Assembly: GCA_019454045.1 (NCBI GenBank)
Contig: SKCR01006526.1
Location: 372,001-436,000 of the forward strand
Length of the DNA: 64,000 bases
Source of the DNA: Zanthoxylum bungeanum
Lineage: Eukaryota > Streptophyta > Magnoliopsida > Sapindales > Rutaceae
Reading direction: 5' to 3'
Shown piece by piece: positions 23,461-33,820 of the stretch. Every line of letters starts with the position of its first letter. The first letter of the stretch is position 1. The position numbers were made by a program, and so were the translations under genes. Under the pieces are notes generated by a model. That model had not been told where the DNA came from and ran no database searches. It worked only from the letters and a program-made list of their open reading frames with translations.

Positions 23461-23950
23461 AGGGTTGGCAATGGGACGGGACGAGATTTGTCAATCTCAT
23501 TCCTGTCCTATTAATAAAATCGAGATGAAAATTTATCACGATCCCGTCCCGTTATATTTTTTGGGAAAAATATTTTGATCGCATCCTAAATCCCGTTAAA
23601 TCTTGTCTCATCTGGTTAAATCGTGTCCCATGTTGTTGTCCCTTTTTCCATGCCTTTCAGTATAATGCGGTTGCCCCATGCTGGGATACACGAGAGAAGG
23701 GGCCCATTAGCCACCAATAGTAGAGAGTGGGGGCGGTAGTGCGTAGGCATGCTAGCATATGCTTCACCTGTCTCGTCCCATTTCAGTTTTTGAGAAAATT
23801 TGTTTGTCACATCCTGTCCCATTTAAAAATATGTCCCAGATCCTTTCCTGAATGGGATGAGACATAAATATGTCACAGATCTCATCCCAAATGGGAAGGG
23901 ATCCCATTAGGATGGGACGATATGGAAAATCGTCATCTCGACATTTAAGT
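23461..23950. mobile_element. Degenerate hAT-like non-autonomous element
   Basis: Starts TAGGGTTGGCAATGGGACGGG, a terminus common in plant hAT MITEs, and has internal GGGACGAGA / TCTCGTCCC and ATGGGA / TCCCAT inverted motifs. A clear right end and TSD were not found. Confidence 0.4.
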
Positions 23951-24751
23951 AAATAAATAAAATTAATATTATTATGATTTTTTACACGTATTTATTGTAG
24001 CGACTGGCCCAACTAGCATGATATCGTTAGTTTTGGCACAACACAAGGTAATTGCAAGTCATGACTTTATTCTTGACACTAAGGATTTCAAACTCTTAGC
24101 TCAAAAGGCCTCATACTGGTATTAGAGCATGCATCAAAGATATTATCCACTTTGACAACCCTATGTGGCCCACTAAAGCCCTGTCCCAAGGGCCTCATAC
24201 TAATATCATAGTATTCAACGAAGATATTGTCTACTTTAGCAGTCCAGGGTCGCCCAACATGTTGGGTGACCCTGGACTTATAATGACATCACTAACATCC
24301 TTCCTAGTGAAGCGGGATATTTGCAATCCACCGTCTTGGGCCCCAACGTCCTCATTGGCACGCTTCTTGTTGGAAACTGGCTTTGATTTTTATTCGTGAT
24401 TATCCAATCTAACTAGTAAGATATTGTTCGTTTAGGTAGCCTAGAATGACCTAATATCAAAGCCCCGATCTCTAACGATTTTGTTCTTGTCATGAGCCCA
24501 AGCTCACTCAAATACCTCTAACTAGTTAATGATATTCCACTAGATATAATCACAAGTCCAATTTCAATCCCAAGCAATGTGAGATATTACAATCCACCCT
24601 CTTGAGGCCTAAAAATTTAGGATTTTCTATCATCCATACCTTATATATTTGCTATAAAATTTTAGTGATAAATTATATTTTATAATAATTTCATATACAA
24701 ATATTACATTTTATAATTTTACTGTTATATTTTTAATTATTTTAATGAACT
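23951..24751. repeat. TRIM-like repeat region
   Basis: No gene is supported. The motif AGATATTGTCTACTTTAGCA and variants recur (about 24023, 24138, 24223, 24419), as do phrases such as GATATTTGCAATCCACC and GAGATATTACAATCCACCC. These are familiar from short plant LTR (TRIM-type) repeats. Borders are not defined. Confidence 0.35.
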
Positions 24752-24922
24752 AATCATTACAAGAATTTGATTTTTAAGTGTCATCAAACGTTGACGCTAA
24801 ATGAGGTAAAAGTCGAAGCTAAAGCTTTTAGCGTCGAAAGAAAACGATGAAGAAAATGGACGCTAAAAGCTTATCAAGGAAAAGTTTAGCGTTGAAAAAT
24901 AACTAGCACCGCTAAATATTTT

Positions 24923-25506
24923 GAAAATTCGCGATTAGCCTAGGTTCTGACCCTATGCGGAATTTAACGCAATAAATAAGACAAGTCCTGATTACTGCTA
25001 CTATGGATAAATTAACTGGCAACCACAATATCCAATAATTAATTATGCTACAAATATAAAAACAATTATAAATAATTAAAGCAGCAAATTAAATCAATCA
25101 CACAAAATCAACACAAAAATTTTGGTGACGAATTGGAAAACTCTTGCGAGTAAAAAACCACTTCCGGGTATAGGCTACCACCTGAATCCACTATATAGAG
25201 AAAAACTTACAGCGATGGTCAAGACCTATGGTGGCAACTCCACCGACTCAAGTACCTCAATACTGCAAGAACTCAAGGAAACTCCTCAAGCCCGCGACCC
25301 ACGGTTTTCTTCAGAACCTCTGAACTCTCTGAGTAGATTGTATCACCAATGACGCCGGAACTCCGACTACCAAAACTCCTCCTAAAGAACTCTAAAGGAT
25401 TAGGGATTTTGGGTTAAGTTGTGTTGAAGGTTTATCAAAGATGGAATCATTCTTTTAACAAAGAAGACAAGAAGATGAAAATAGTCTTCAAGGTGGATTC
25501 AATAAA
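24923..25506 (-). mobile_element. LTR fragment of the SIRE-like family inside the CACTA element
   Basis: Matches 11626 to about 12210 (and 15638 onward) at high but not complete identity. It begins TGAAAATTCGCG and stops within the LTR, so only about half is present. Removing it would bring two CACTA subterminal regions together. Confidence 0.8.
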
Positions 25507-25628
25507 GGTAATTTTCTGGGAGACAGAGTTGTAATTTTCTCCATGTTAATCCCACGTCCAATAGGTCGCTGAAATTCCCGACATGTATAAATGATTCATA
25601 ACTTCGCTCAAATGTTTCATTCTCCTAT

Positions 25629-25763
25629 TCAAACAGTTATTATATGATAACGCACACGACCTTTCTCATCAGCAACTCGTTTTGCTACTTCCATAAATTC
25701 TTCCACACCTTTATGATATTTGATACTCAATCTATTGGCCACACTCATCGAACTTCTATCCAT
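25629..25763 (-). pseudogene. CACTA transposase-associated domain fragment
   Basis: A 44-residue open stretch on the minus strand starts with MDRSSM and contains RLSIKYHKGVEEFMEVAKR. It resembles the transposase-associated domain (PF13963 type) at the N-terminus of CACTA TNP proteins. The usual following CPC-x-KC zinc motif is not seen before the stop. It is a remnant of the autonomous parent element. Confidence 0.6.
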
Positions 25764-26409
25764 ATCAACAAAAATATCTACAAATAATAAATAAAAATAA
25801 ACTTATAAACTAAATTACATACTTTAATTAATTAGCTAAATTCATAAACTCAAATATTTACTCAAAAATATATAATGGGTAAACAATTACTATAATAATA
25901 ATTATACATTCGATAAAATACATACGTTAATTAGCTTAGTATTGGATTGTTGTTGAAAATGATGAAAATGTACATTTTTTACGTGGGTATTGAAGAAAAA
26001 TGAATATAAAATAGAAAAAGGGGTGTGGGCTGCTTTTTTTTTTTTTTTTTTTCAGACTTTTTAGCGTTGCGGTATCAATAGCGACACTAAATGTATGACA
26101 TATAGTGTCGCAACATATATTAGATGCTAAATAGTATAATATTTAGTGTTGAGAGTATAGTTAGCGACATTGAAAATTATGATATTTAGCGTCGCAACCT
26201 ATATTCGACGCTAAATGTTGATATTTAGCGTCAAAAAATTATTGCGACGCTAAATGTTAATATTTTTAGCGTCGAATGTCTTATGGCGACACGAAATATT
26301 GTACTTTTAGCATCACAAGGTTTTGGCAACGCTAAATATATATGTGGTGACGATTTCTTAGGCGACACTGAAACTTTGGACGCTAAAGAACCTGTTTCTT
26401 GTAGTGAAT

Positions 26410-26750
26410 AATGATGCAAAAATGTTAAGTTTTTTTATCTTAAGAATATTCTCATGGACGAACTTCAGTTTTAGGGTTTTAAGACGAGTTTTTAAAGTAT
26501 GTGATCTCCTATCGATAAAAGAAATTTTTTTTATTGTAATGAATATTAATTTTCCTTAGATTTTGGGTCTCTAATTTTGGCCCAAATTTGATGCCCCAAT
26601 CGATCGCTATATAGCTATATATTCCTTTGACTTTGACCTAATAAGAGTGTTGGAAACTTAAAAATATTATGAAAATAAAATGAGATAAGTAGTAAATAGT
26701 GTAAACATTAGGAGGGAAATTTGCAATCTCCCTTGCACAAATAGATAGAA
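26410..26750 (+). promoter_or_regulatory. Probable displaced distal promoter of the ERF gene
   Basis: Sequence between the CACTA element and the gypsy TSD. Before the gypsy insertion it would have lain directly upstream of 37832, i.e. about 330 bp from the ERF start codon. It contains two adjacent W-boxes, TTGACT and TTGACC (26627-26638), candidate WRKY sites. Assignment to the ERF promoter is inference from reconstruction of the empty site. Confidence 0.45.
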
Positions 26751-26755
26751 ACATG

Positions 26756-27507
26756 TTGATGGTGTTTTCAGGCGCTACAGCATTTAAGACAGCACGACAA
26801 GGACAAAATGGTAAATTCGCTGTCTGGTTGAGATCATCTAGCCGACCCGACCAGTTCATGTGAAAACCGACCACTATGGTTCAGATGACCGAGCAATATA
26901 GATGTCGGCAGGAACGCTCTCAGCATAAAAGATTGTCATGGCCGACCTCATTAAGACCGACCAGACAACGGGACGTGTCCAAGACAACAGCACCCCATTC
27001 TTATGGATAAGATAAGAGAATATCCTACTCTCGCAAGGAGAAGGAGTCAGAATCCAAAAAGGGAATACGGAAGGAGAAGGCAGAACCGGATCAGGAAACC
27101 CTACAAGAAAAGAAGATTGAGTCCAATAGGATTTCTTATACAAATAGGAATCTGATTTCTGTACTATTATAAATAGAAGGGTAGAGCATGTGTAAAAGGC
27201 ATCTGAAAATCATCACAAGAGTGAGAGATTAGAGTCATAAAGTTCCGATTTGTAAGAGCAAAGGAGAGGCCTGAGAGGTGTATTTGAGTAATAAAAAGAG
27301 TATCACCCTGTTCTTGCCCGTGGACGTAGGTCGGATCTCAAAAGTCCACTGAACCACGTTAAAACACCTTGTCTGATTGGCGTATTTTCTTGTTTTCCGC
27401 TAAATTTGCCTTTGGTTCCCCATAACCAAACAAATTCACAGTTGAAGGAGGATTCCCTCGGAGGTGATATTCCTATATTATCCCGAGACCAAAATCCACC
27501 GTCAACA
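26756..27507 (+). repeat. 5' LTR of the gypsy element
   Basis: TGTTGATGGTGTTTTCAGG ... CACCGTCAACA. A TATA-like TATTATAAATAG occurs at about 27162-27173. It is near-identical to 37079-37831. Confidence 0.95.
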
Positions 27508-27509
27508 GT

Positions 27510-27527
27510 TGGCGCCGTCTGTGGGGA
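27510..27527 (+). promoter_or_regulatory. Primer-binding site, Asp-tRNA-like
   Basis: TGGCGCCGTCTGTGGGGA follows the LTR after two bases. This form is common in Tat/Athila-type gypsy elements and resembles the complement of a tRNA-Asp 3' end. The tRNA assignment is from memory of the family and not computed. Confidence 0.8.
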
Positions 27528-27561
27528 ACTTCAACAAAAAGCAGTTCACGTGATAAGACAA

Positions 27562-28035
27562 ATGGCGGAAGACGGAAATCCCCAATCAGGAGGTCCGGCA
27601 ATGGACTGGATGAAAAAGATGGAGGATAGCATGAGGTCTATGATGGATCGACTAGAAAGAATGGAAGGAGCAAACAACGAGGAACCTGAAACTGGGGCCG
27701 GCCATAAGAGGAAAGAGAGGGAAAAAGGAAAAAGAGTAGTAGATATAAGCGAAGACGAGGGACCCAGAAAGAGAGGCCCTTATGGGATAAGATCTGAAGT
27801 GGTAGGAAGAGAGCCACGATCCGAAGACACATGGGAAGAGGAGGAACAATCACCCAACCCCTCCTCCGACAGTTTTTTCAACTCCGAGAGGAGGAATAGA
27901 GAATACAACGAAGACGTACAGGAGACCTCCGAGCTCAAGGAACGCCACGCCCGGAACGACAGGAGAACAGAAGGACACAGAAGGCGACACGGGGGCACAG
28001 CCCGTGAAATAAAATCTTGGTTGAAAAAGAGATGA
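27562..28035 (+). pseudogene. gag: Gypsy gag N-terminal region
   Basis: Opens at ATG 27562 (MAEDGNPQSGG), the first start after the PBS. The region is highly charged and low-complexity (EE, RK and SS runs), typical of the N-terminal extension of Tat-type Gag. It stops at 28033. The expected continuation lies in the +1 phase near 28030 (EEGSPLTEEI block) and again in another phase by about 28130, so there are two phase changes. Confidence 0.8.
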
Positions 28036-28039
28036 CCAG

Positions 28040-30262
28040 ATGGGAAGAAAGCCTCAAGATCGGCGCGGGAGACACCCGAGGCGAGGAAGAGGGGTCTCCC
28101 CTTACAGAAGAAATAAAAACAGCACAGTTCCGAAGAAATTTAACATGCCGACCGTGGCACCATACAAAGGCCACTCCGACCCAAAATCCCACATTGAGAA
28201 TTTTGTCCTCCTGATGGAAGTACATGGGGTAACGGGCGACGCCGTATGCAAAGTATTTCCCTTAACTTTAGGTGGACCTGCCATCCTATGGTATAGAAGT
28301 CTGGCCCCGGGGAGCATCCAGAGCTTCTCCCAGCTTAAGAAATCATTTATCCGACACTTCAAAGGAGCCTGCACCCCTAAAAAGACAATAGGAGAACTAA
28401 GGCTCATAAAACAGGGAGATGACGAAACACTAAAAAACTTCATTGAGAGGTACCACAACACCGTGCTCGAGGTCGGAGGATACGAATCCCAAGAGGCCCT
28501 GGAAAGTCTAAAAGGGGCCCTAAGGGTCGGGAAACTCTGGACCCACCTGAGAATCCATGAGACACCAGACTACGCTACCGCACTGGAGATAGCCAGGAAG
28601 TACGTCCTGCTCGAAAGCGAAGAAAAAGTATCCCGGAGGGGGACAACCACCAGAGAAAGGGTGATAAGGAGGGAAGACCACCGACGACCAGAGAGAGAAT
28701 TCCGGAAATTCAATCCAAGACCCAAAGAATTCAAGCCAATGGCACAGAATGATCAAGGAAAGAGACCCACAACTCAGGTAAACCACGTGGATCGAGAGGA
28801 GGCATATATCCCTTTGAGCAAGCCGCCAGGAGAAATCATCATGGAGATACGAGAGAAAGGTCTCTTAATAGAACCATACCTCAGGAGGTTTCCCCCAGAC
28901 AGAAAAAACAAAAGGTCCTACTGCCTACATCACAACCTAAAAGGGCACACAACCGATGAGTGCAAGGATCTACGGGAACAAATGGAGGACCTGGCCCGGA
29001 ACGGGTACCTAAACAATTACATCGACCACGAAACCATGGCCGCCAGACAAAGGGCAAGGAATCAAGGGGTGAACGTCATCGCAGGAGGGGCAACGCTGGC
29101 CGGGGACTCTAACCGGTCAAGAAAGAATTACAGCCGAGCACGGGGAACAGAGGTGCTGAAAACAGAAAAAATCCCAAACCCCCAAGGAAATCGGTCAACA
29201 CCCATTATGTTCACTGATGAAGACGCTCAGGGGGTAAGTTTCCCCCACGATGACGCACTGATAATCAAAGCAACGATCGGTGGCACAGAAGTGGACCGAA
29301 TCCTGGTGGATCCTGGGAGCGCGGTAGACATAATTTCCAAAGAGACTTTGGAGGACCTCGGGGTAGAATGCACAGCCCTAACCAAAGACAGCACCCCCCT
29401 GTACGGATTCGGGGGTTCAACGGTCATCCCCCTGGGAAAAATTCAATTAGCAGTAACGATCGGGGCTGCCCCCAAAACCCGAACAATCATGATAAACTTC
29501 ACCGCAGTGGACTGCATGAGCAGTTATCAAGTCATTGTCGGCCGCCCCTTCATGATGAAAACCAAGGCCGCAATGTCCTGTCATTACTTGAAATTGAAGT
29601 TCCCCACACGGGAAGGGATCGGAATCGTATGCGGAAGCCAGAAAAAAGCCCGCAGCTGTTTTGCCACTTTCTCGCGAGAAAACCTCTGCGTAGAAAGAGG
29701 CACCAAGAAGAGACAGAGAGACGAGGATGACGAGAATACAAGGAAAGACCCTGCTCCTCGGCCCGACAAAGCTGCCCGGCTCGGATCAGCCGAAGAATTG
29801 GAAGAAGTAAAACTATTCGGGCCAGAGAAGAACATAAAAATAGGAGGAAGTCTAGACAAAGCCCTAAGAAAAGACTTGTTGGAATGTCTGCAAGAGTACC
29901 CCGACGTTTTTGCATGGGGACACGATGACATGCCCGGAATCAACCCAAAATTCATAAGCCATCGCTTAGCAGTGAACCCATTACATAAGCCAGTAAAACA
30001 GAAGAGGAGAATATTCAACCAGGAGCGGTGCGGAGCAATAGCAACCGAGGTGGAAAAATTGCTGAAAGCCGGTTTCATCCGGGAAGTAAAATACCCAGAA
30101 TGGGTGTCCAACGTGGTACTGGTGAAAAAGTCTAACGGAAAGTGGAGAATGTGCGTAGATTTCACCGACCTCAACAAAGCATGTCCAAAAGACAGCTTTC
30201 CCCTCCCAAATATAGACCAACTGGTAGACAGCTTTCCCCTCCCAAATATGTCCACAATGTAG
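28040..30262 (+). pseudogene. gag-pol: Gypsy Gag-protease-RT fragment
   Basis: A 740-codon open frame. It starts with the Gag core (KKFNMPTVAPYKGHSDPKSH, ILWYRSL, FKGACTPKKT; residues about 35-200), then a linker with a CCHC-like YCLHHNLKGHTTDEC. The aspartic protease follows with VDPGSAVDII (Asp-Pro-Gly in place of the usual Asp-x-Gly-Ser) and VIVGRPFM at about residues 410-525. The last part is the N-terminal RT: HRLAVNPLHKPVKQKRR, FIREVKYPEWVSNVVLVKK and the KWRMCVDFTDLNKACPKD block. It stops at LPNIDQLVD; palm motifs with YxDD are absent. Confidence 0.9.
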
Positions 30263-31788
30263 TGATCAGGAGTGACTCTCAGCTAGCAATACAGCAGCTG
30301 AAAAGAGATTTTCAAGCCAGAGAACCAGCCATGGTAGCTTACTTAGCCGAAGTAAAGAAGTGGGTGGAGAAAGTGGGAAACGTACTCTTCGAACAGGTCG
30401 GACGAGAAGACAACTGTGAAGCAGATTCCCTGGCCAGGCTTGCCTCTTCAATGAAGACAGAAAACCCCAGGGTAATCCCTCTTATATACCTCCAAGAAAG
30501 AAGCATAGGGGAGACAGAGGTGGATGTACTAGAAGAAGAAGACAAAGATTCATGGATGCAACCGATCAGGAGGTACCTGGAAACAGGAGAAACCCCAAAA
30601 GATAAAAAGGAGGCCAGGAAGCTGAAGTTCAAGAGCACCAAGTTTTCCCTAATTGGGGGAGTACTCTACCGGAGAGGATACACCGTACCCCTCCTAAGAT
30701 GCTTAGCACCAGAAGAAGCAGACTACGTGCTCAGGGAGATTCACGCAGGCATCTGCGGAAGCCACGCCGGGGGAAGATCAATCGCCTTCAAAGCCTTGAG
30801 GCAAGGATTTTACTGGCCAACCATGCACGAGGATGGCGTGAAGATAGCACGGAAATGCGAGGGATGCCAAAAGAATGCCAACCTCCACCATCAGCCGGCA
30901 GAACAGCTGACCACCATATCCAGCCCCTGGCCCTTCGCACAGTGGGGGCTAGACATTATAGGGCCGATGCCGAAAGGACGAGGTCAGGCGAAATATGCAA
31001 TCATGGCCATAGACTACTTTACCAAATGGGTAGAAGCAGAACCATTGTCCACCATCTCGGAAAAGAAAGCCACGGAGTTCCTAAAGAGAAATATAATTTG
31101 CCGGTTCGGAATCCCCCGGGCAATCATCACCGACAACGGAAAGCAATTCGACAGCAGGGGATTCAGAAAACTTTGTGAATACCTCCAGATAACCTTAAAA
31201 TTCGCCTCGCCGGCCCATCCCAAGTCGAACGGGCAGGTTGAAGCCACCAATAAAACCATCAAGTCAAACCTGAAAGCTCGGCTCGGATCAAGCAAAAGCC
31301 TATGGGTCGAGGAGCTACCAGAGGTACTGTGGGCACACCGAACGACCTTCAAGGACTCAACAGGAGAGACACCATTCTCCCTATCATACGGATGTGAGGC
31401 CGTCATCCCGGCAGAGATCGGAATATCAACCCACCGGGTCCGTCACTTTGAAAACGAACGGAACGAAGAACTTATCAAAAATCACCTCGACCTGATCGAA
31501 GAAAGAAGAGAGCAGTCAGCAGTAAGAGCAGCCATCTACCAACAGAGAATGGCCCGATTCAACAATAAGAGAGTTCGGACCCGCTCCTTCCTGCCAGGTG
31601 ATCTAGTGCTAAGAAAAGTGACTCTGAACACCCGACGACCTGAAGAGGGTTCGTTAGGTGCCAAGTGGGAAGGACCTTACAAGATCATTGAGATAGTAAG
31701 ACCAGGGGCCTACATCCTGGGGCGTCTGGACGGCAAGAGATTGAAGAAACCATGGAACGCCGAGATGTTAAGAAAGTACTTCCCATGA
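30263..31788 (+). pseudogene. pol: Gypsy RNase H tail and integrase
   Basis: The frame is open from 30142 to 31788. The real homology starts just after the deletion point (about 30250), with the second half of RNase H (SDSQLAIQQLKRDF, DNCEADSLARLASS). Integrase follows: an HHCC zinc domain (H-x3-H ... CEGC, about 30745-30870), the core with LDIIGPMPKG, DYFTKWVEAEPL, ITDNGKQFDS and SNGQVEATNKTIK (D, D, E catalytic triad in place), and a C-terminal GPY/F-like region (KWEGPYKIIEI). The integrase looks intact, so it could in principle act with RT supplied in trans. Confidence 0.88.
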
Positions 31789-31980
31789 AGATCAACTTTC
31801 CTTTCTTCTATTTTCTTTTTTGCAGAAGCCGGACAAAACACCGAACCAGAACAACTGTAGTAAAAAAGGGCGGTCCACCCCCAAACATGAATAAAAATTC
31901 CTTTTTTGACGAAATCCTTTAAATTCGAAAAACGACGGATCGGGGCTGGATTTCATTCCGCTGAGGCCGCTTGTTTACTT
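31789..31980 (+). other. Spacer between pol and the repeat array
   Basis: No gene is supported. A T-rich stretch with TTTTTTGCAG at about 31818-31827 could act as a splice acceptor, but nothing shows that it does. Confidence 0.4.
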
Positions 31981-33196
31981 AGCTCGGGGTCGGGCGATGT
32001 CCCACCGAGCCTGTCTTTGGACTGGGGACGTAACATTCCCCCAGGGCCAAGAGATTCAAACAGCTCGGGGTCGGGCGATGTCCCACCGAGTCTGTCTTTG
32101 GACTGGGGACGTAACATTCCCCCAGGACCAAGTGATTCAAACAGCTCGGGGTCGGGCGATGTCCCACCGAGTCTGTCTTTGGACTGGGGACGTAACATTC
32201 CCCCAGGACCAAGTGATTCTAACAGTTCGGGGTCGGGCGATGTCCCACCGAGCCTGTCTTTGGACTGGGGACGTAACATTCCCCCAGGACCAAGTGATTC
32301 AAACAGCTCGGGGTCGGGCGATGTCCCACCAAGTCTGTCTTTGGACTGGGGACGTAACATTCCCCCAGGACCAAGTGATTCTAACAGCTCGGGGTCGGGC
32401 GATGTCCCACCGAGCCTGTCTTTGGACTGGGGACGTAACATTCCCCCAGAACCAAGTGATTCTAACAGCTCGGGGTCGGGCGATGTCCCACCGAGCCTGT
32501 CTTTGGACTGGGGACGTAAACATTCCCCCAGGACCAAGTGATTCAAACAGCTCGGGGTCGGGCGATGTCCCACCGAGTCTGTCTTTGGACTGGGGACGTA
32601 ACATTCCCCCAGGACCAAGTGATTCAAACAGCTCGGGGTCGGGCGATGTCCCACCGAGCCTGTCTTTGGATGGGGACGTAACATTCCCCAGGGCCAAGAG
32701 ATTCAAACAGCTCGGGGTCGGGCGATGTCCCACCGAGTCTGTCTTTGGACTGGGGACGTAACATTCCCCCAGGACCAAGAGATTCAAACAGCTCGGGGTC
32801 GGGCGATGTCCCACCGAGTCTGTCTTTGGACTGGGGACGTAACATTCCCCCAGGGCCAAGTGATTCAAACAGCTCGGGGTCGGGCGATGTCCCACCGAGT
32901 CTGTCTTTGGGCTGGGGACGTAAACATTCCCCCAGGACCAAGTGATTCAAACAGCTCGGAGTCGGGCGATGTCCCACCGAGCCTGTCTTTGGACTGGGGA
33001 CGTAACATTCCCCCAGGGCCAAGTGATTCAAACAGCTCGGGGTCGGGCGATGTCCCACCGAGTCTGTCTTTGGGCTGGGGACGTAAACATTCCCCCAGGA
33101 CCAAGTGATTCAAACAGCTCGGAGTCGGGCGATGTCCCACCAAGCCTGTCTTTGGACTGGGGACGTAACATTCCCCCAGGGCCAAGTGATTCAAAC
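31981..33196. repeat. Tandem array of fifteen ~81-bp units
   Basis: Units begin AGCTCGGGGTCGGGCGATG and contain GACGTAACATTCCCCCAG. Starts are at 31981, 32062, 32143, 32224, 32305, 32386, 32467, 32549, 32630, 32709, 32790, 32871, 32953, 33034 and 33116, so spacing is 79, 81 or 82 bp. Because 81 is a multiple of three, long open frames run through in several phases on both strands. These are consequences of the repeat, not evidence of a protein. It is located between pol and the antisense gene. Confidence 0.95.
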
Positions 33197-33616
33197 AGCC
33201 CGGGGTCGGGTTACGTCCCACCGAGTCAGCCGCTTCGGTCTGGGGAGGTAACATTCCCTCAGAACCCAAGTATCTCGCTCAGCTCGGGGTCGGGTTACGT
33301 CCCACCGAGTCAGCCGCTTCGGTCTGGGGAGGTAACATTCCCCCAGAACCCAAGTATCTCGCTCAGCTCGGGGTCGGGTTACGTCCCACCGAGTCAGCCG
33401 CTTCGGTCTGGGGAGGTAACATTCCCCCAGAACCCAAGTATCTCGCTCAGCTCGGGGTCGGGTTACGTCCCACCGAGTCAGCCGCTTCGGTCTGGGGAGG
33501 TAACATTCCCCCAGGACCCAAGTATCTCGCTCAGCTCGGGGTCGAGATACGCCCCACCCAGTCAGCTCTCCGGACCGGGGACATAACATTCCCCCGGGTC
33601 CAAATGCCTCACTCTT
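33197..33616. repeat. Tandem array of five ~84-bp variant units
   Basis: A related unit type with GGGTTACGTCCCACCGAGTC and CCGCTTCGGTCTGGGG, starting at 33197, 33281, 33365, 33449 and 33533 (last one diverged). It adjoins the 81-bp array without a gap, so both derive from one ancestral unit. Confidence 0.95.
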
Positions 33617-33820
33617 CACAGGGTCAATCCAGACCCCTCTAACTCGTGCTGACCCCTGATGGGCCTTAAAATTGCAATGATGGCAAGAAGCATAAAAGGA
33701 GAAGAAAAAGAAGAAAGAAATAAACAGACATAAATGCATAAATGTATATAAATACAAGTTGTAATATTATTACAAGAAAAAGTTAAAGTGTACATAGGGC
33801 CCCGGTAGGGTTACCCTTTC

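Larger units (their letters stand above)
24755..26406. mobile_element. CACTA transposon, non-autonomous, TSD AAT
   Basis: The right end is TTTCTTGTAGTG (26395-26406), the complement of the canonical CACTACAAGAAA terminus. The left end CATTACAAGAA (24755) is the same motif with one C-to-T change. A 3-bp duplication AAT lies at 24752-24754 and 26407-26409. Many subterminal copies of TTTAGCGTC/GACGCTAAA occur in both orientations near the ends (24788-24910 and 26055-26390), typical binding sites for a CACTA transposase. A fragment of a transposase-associated domain lies inside, and an LTR fragment has been inserted. Confidence 0.88.

Noticed and set aside
31906..33586. Long open frames on both strands of the repeat array (up to about 254 codons)
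   Set aside because: They arise because the unit length is a multiple of three and lacks stops in several phases. Several overlapping phases are open at once, and no start context or homology supports a protein.
31981..33616. CRISPR-like array
   Set aside because: The units are near-identical over their whole 79-84 bp with no variable spacers, and the context is a plant retrotransposon. This is a tandem minisatellite.
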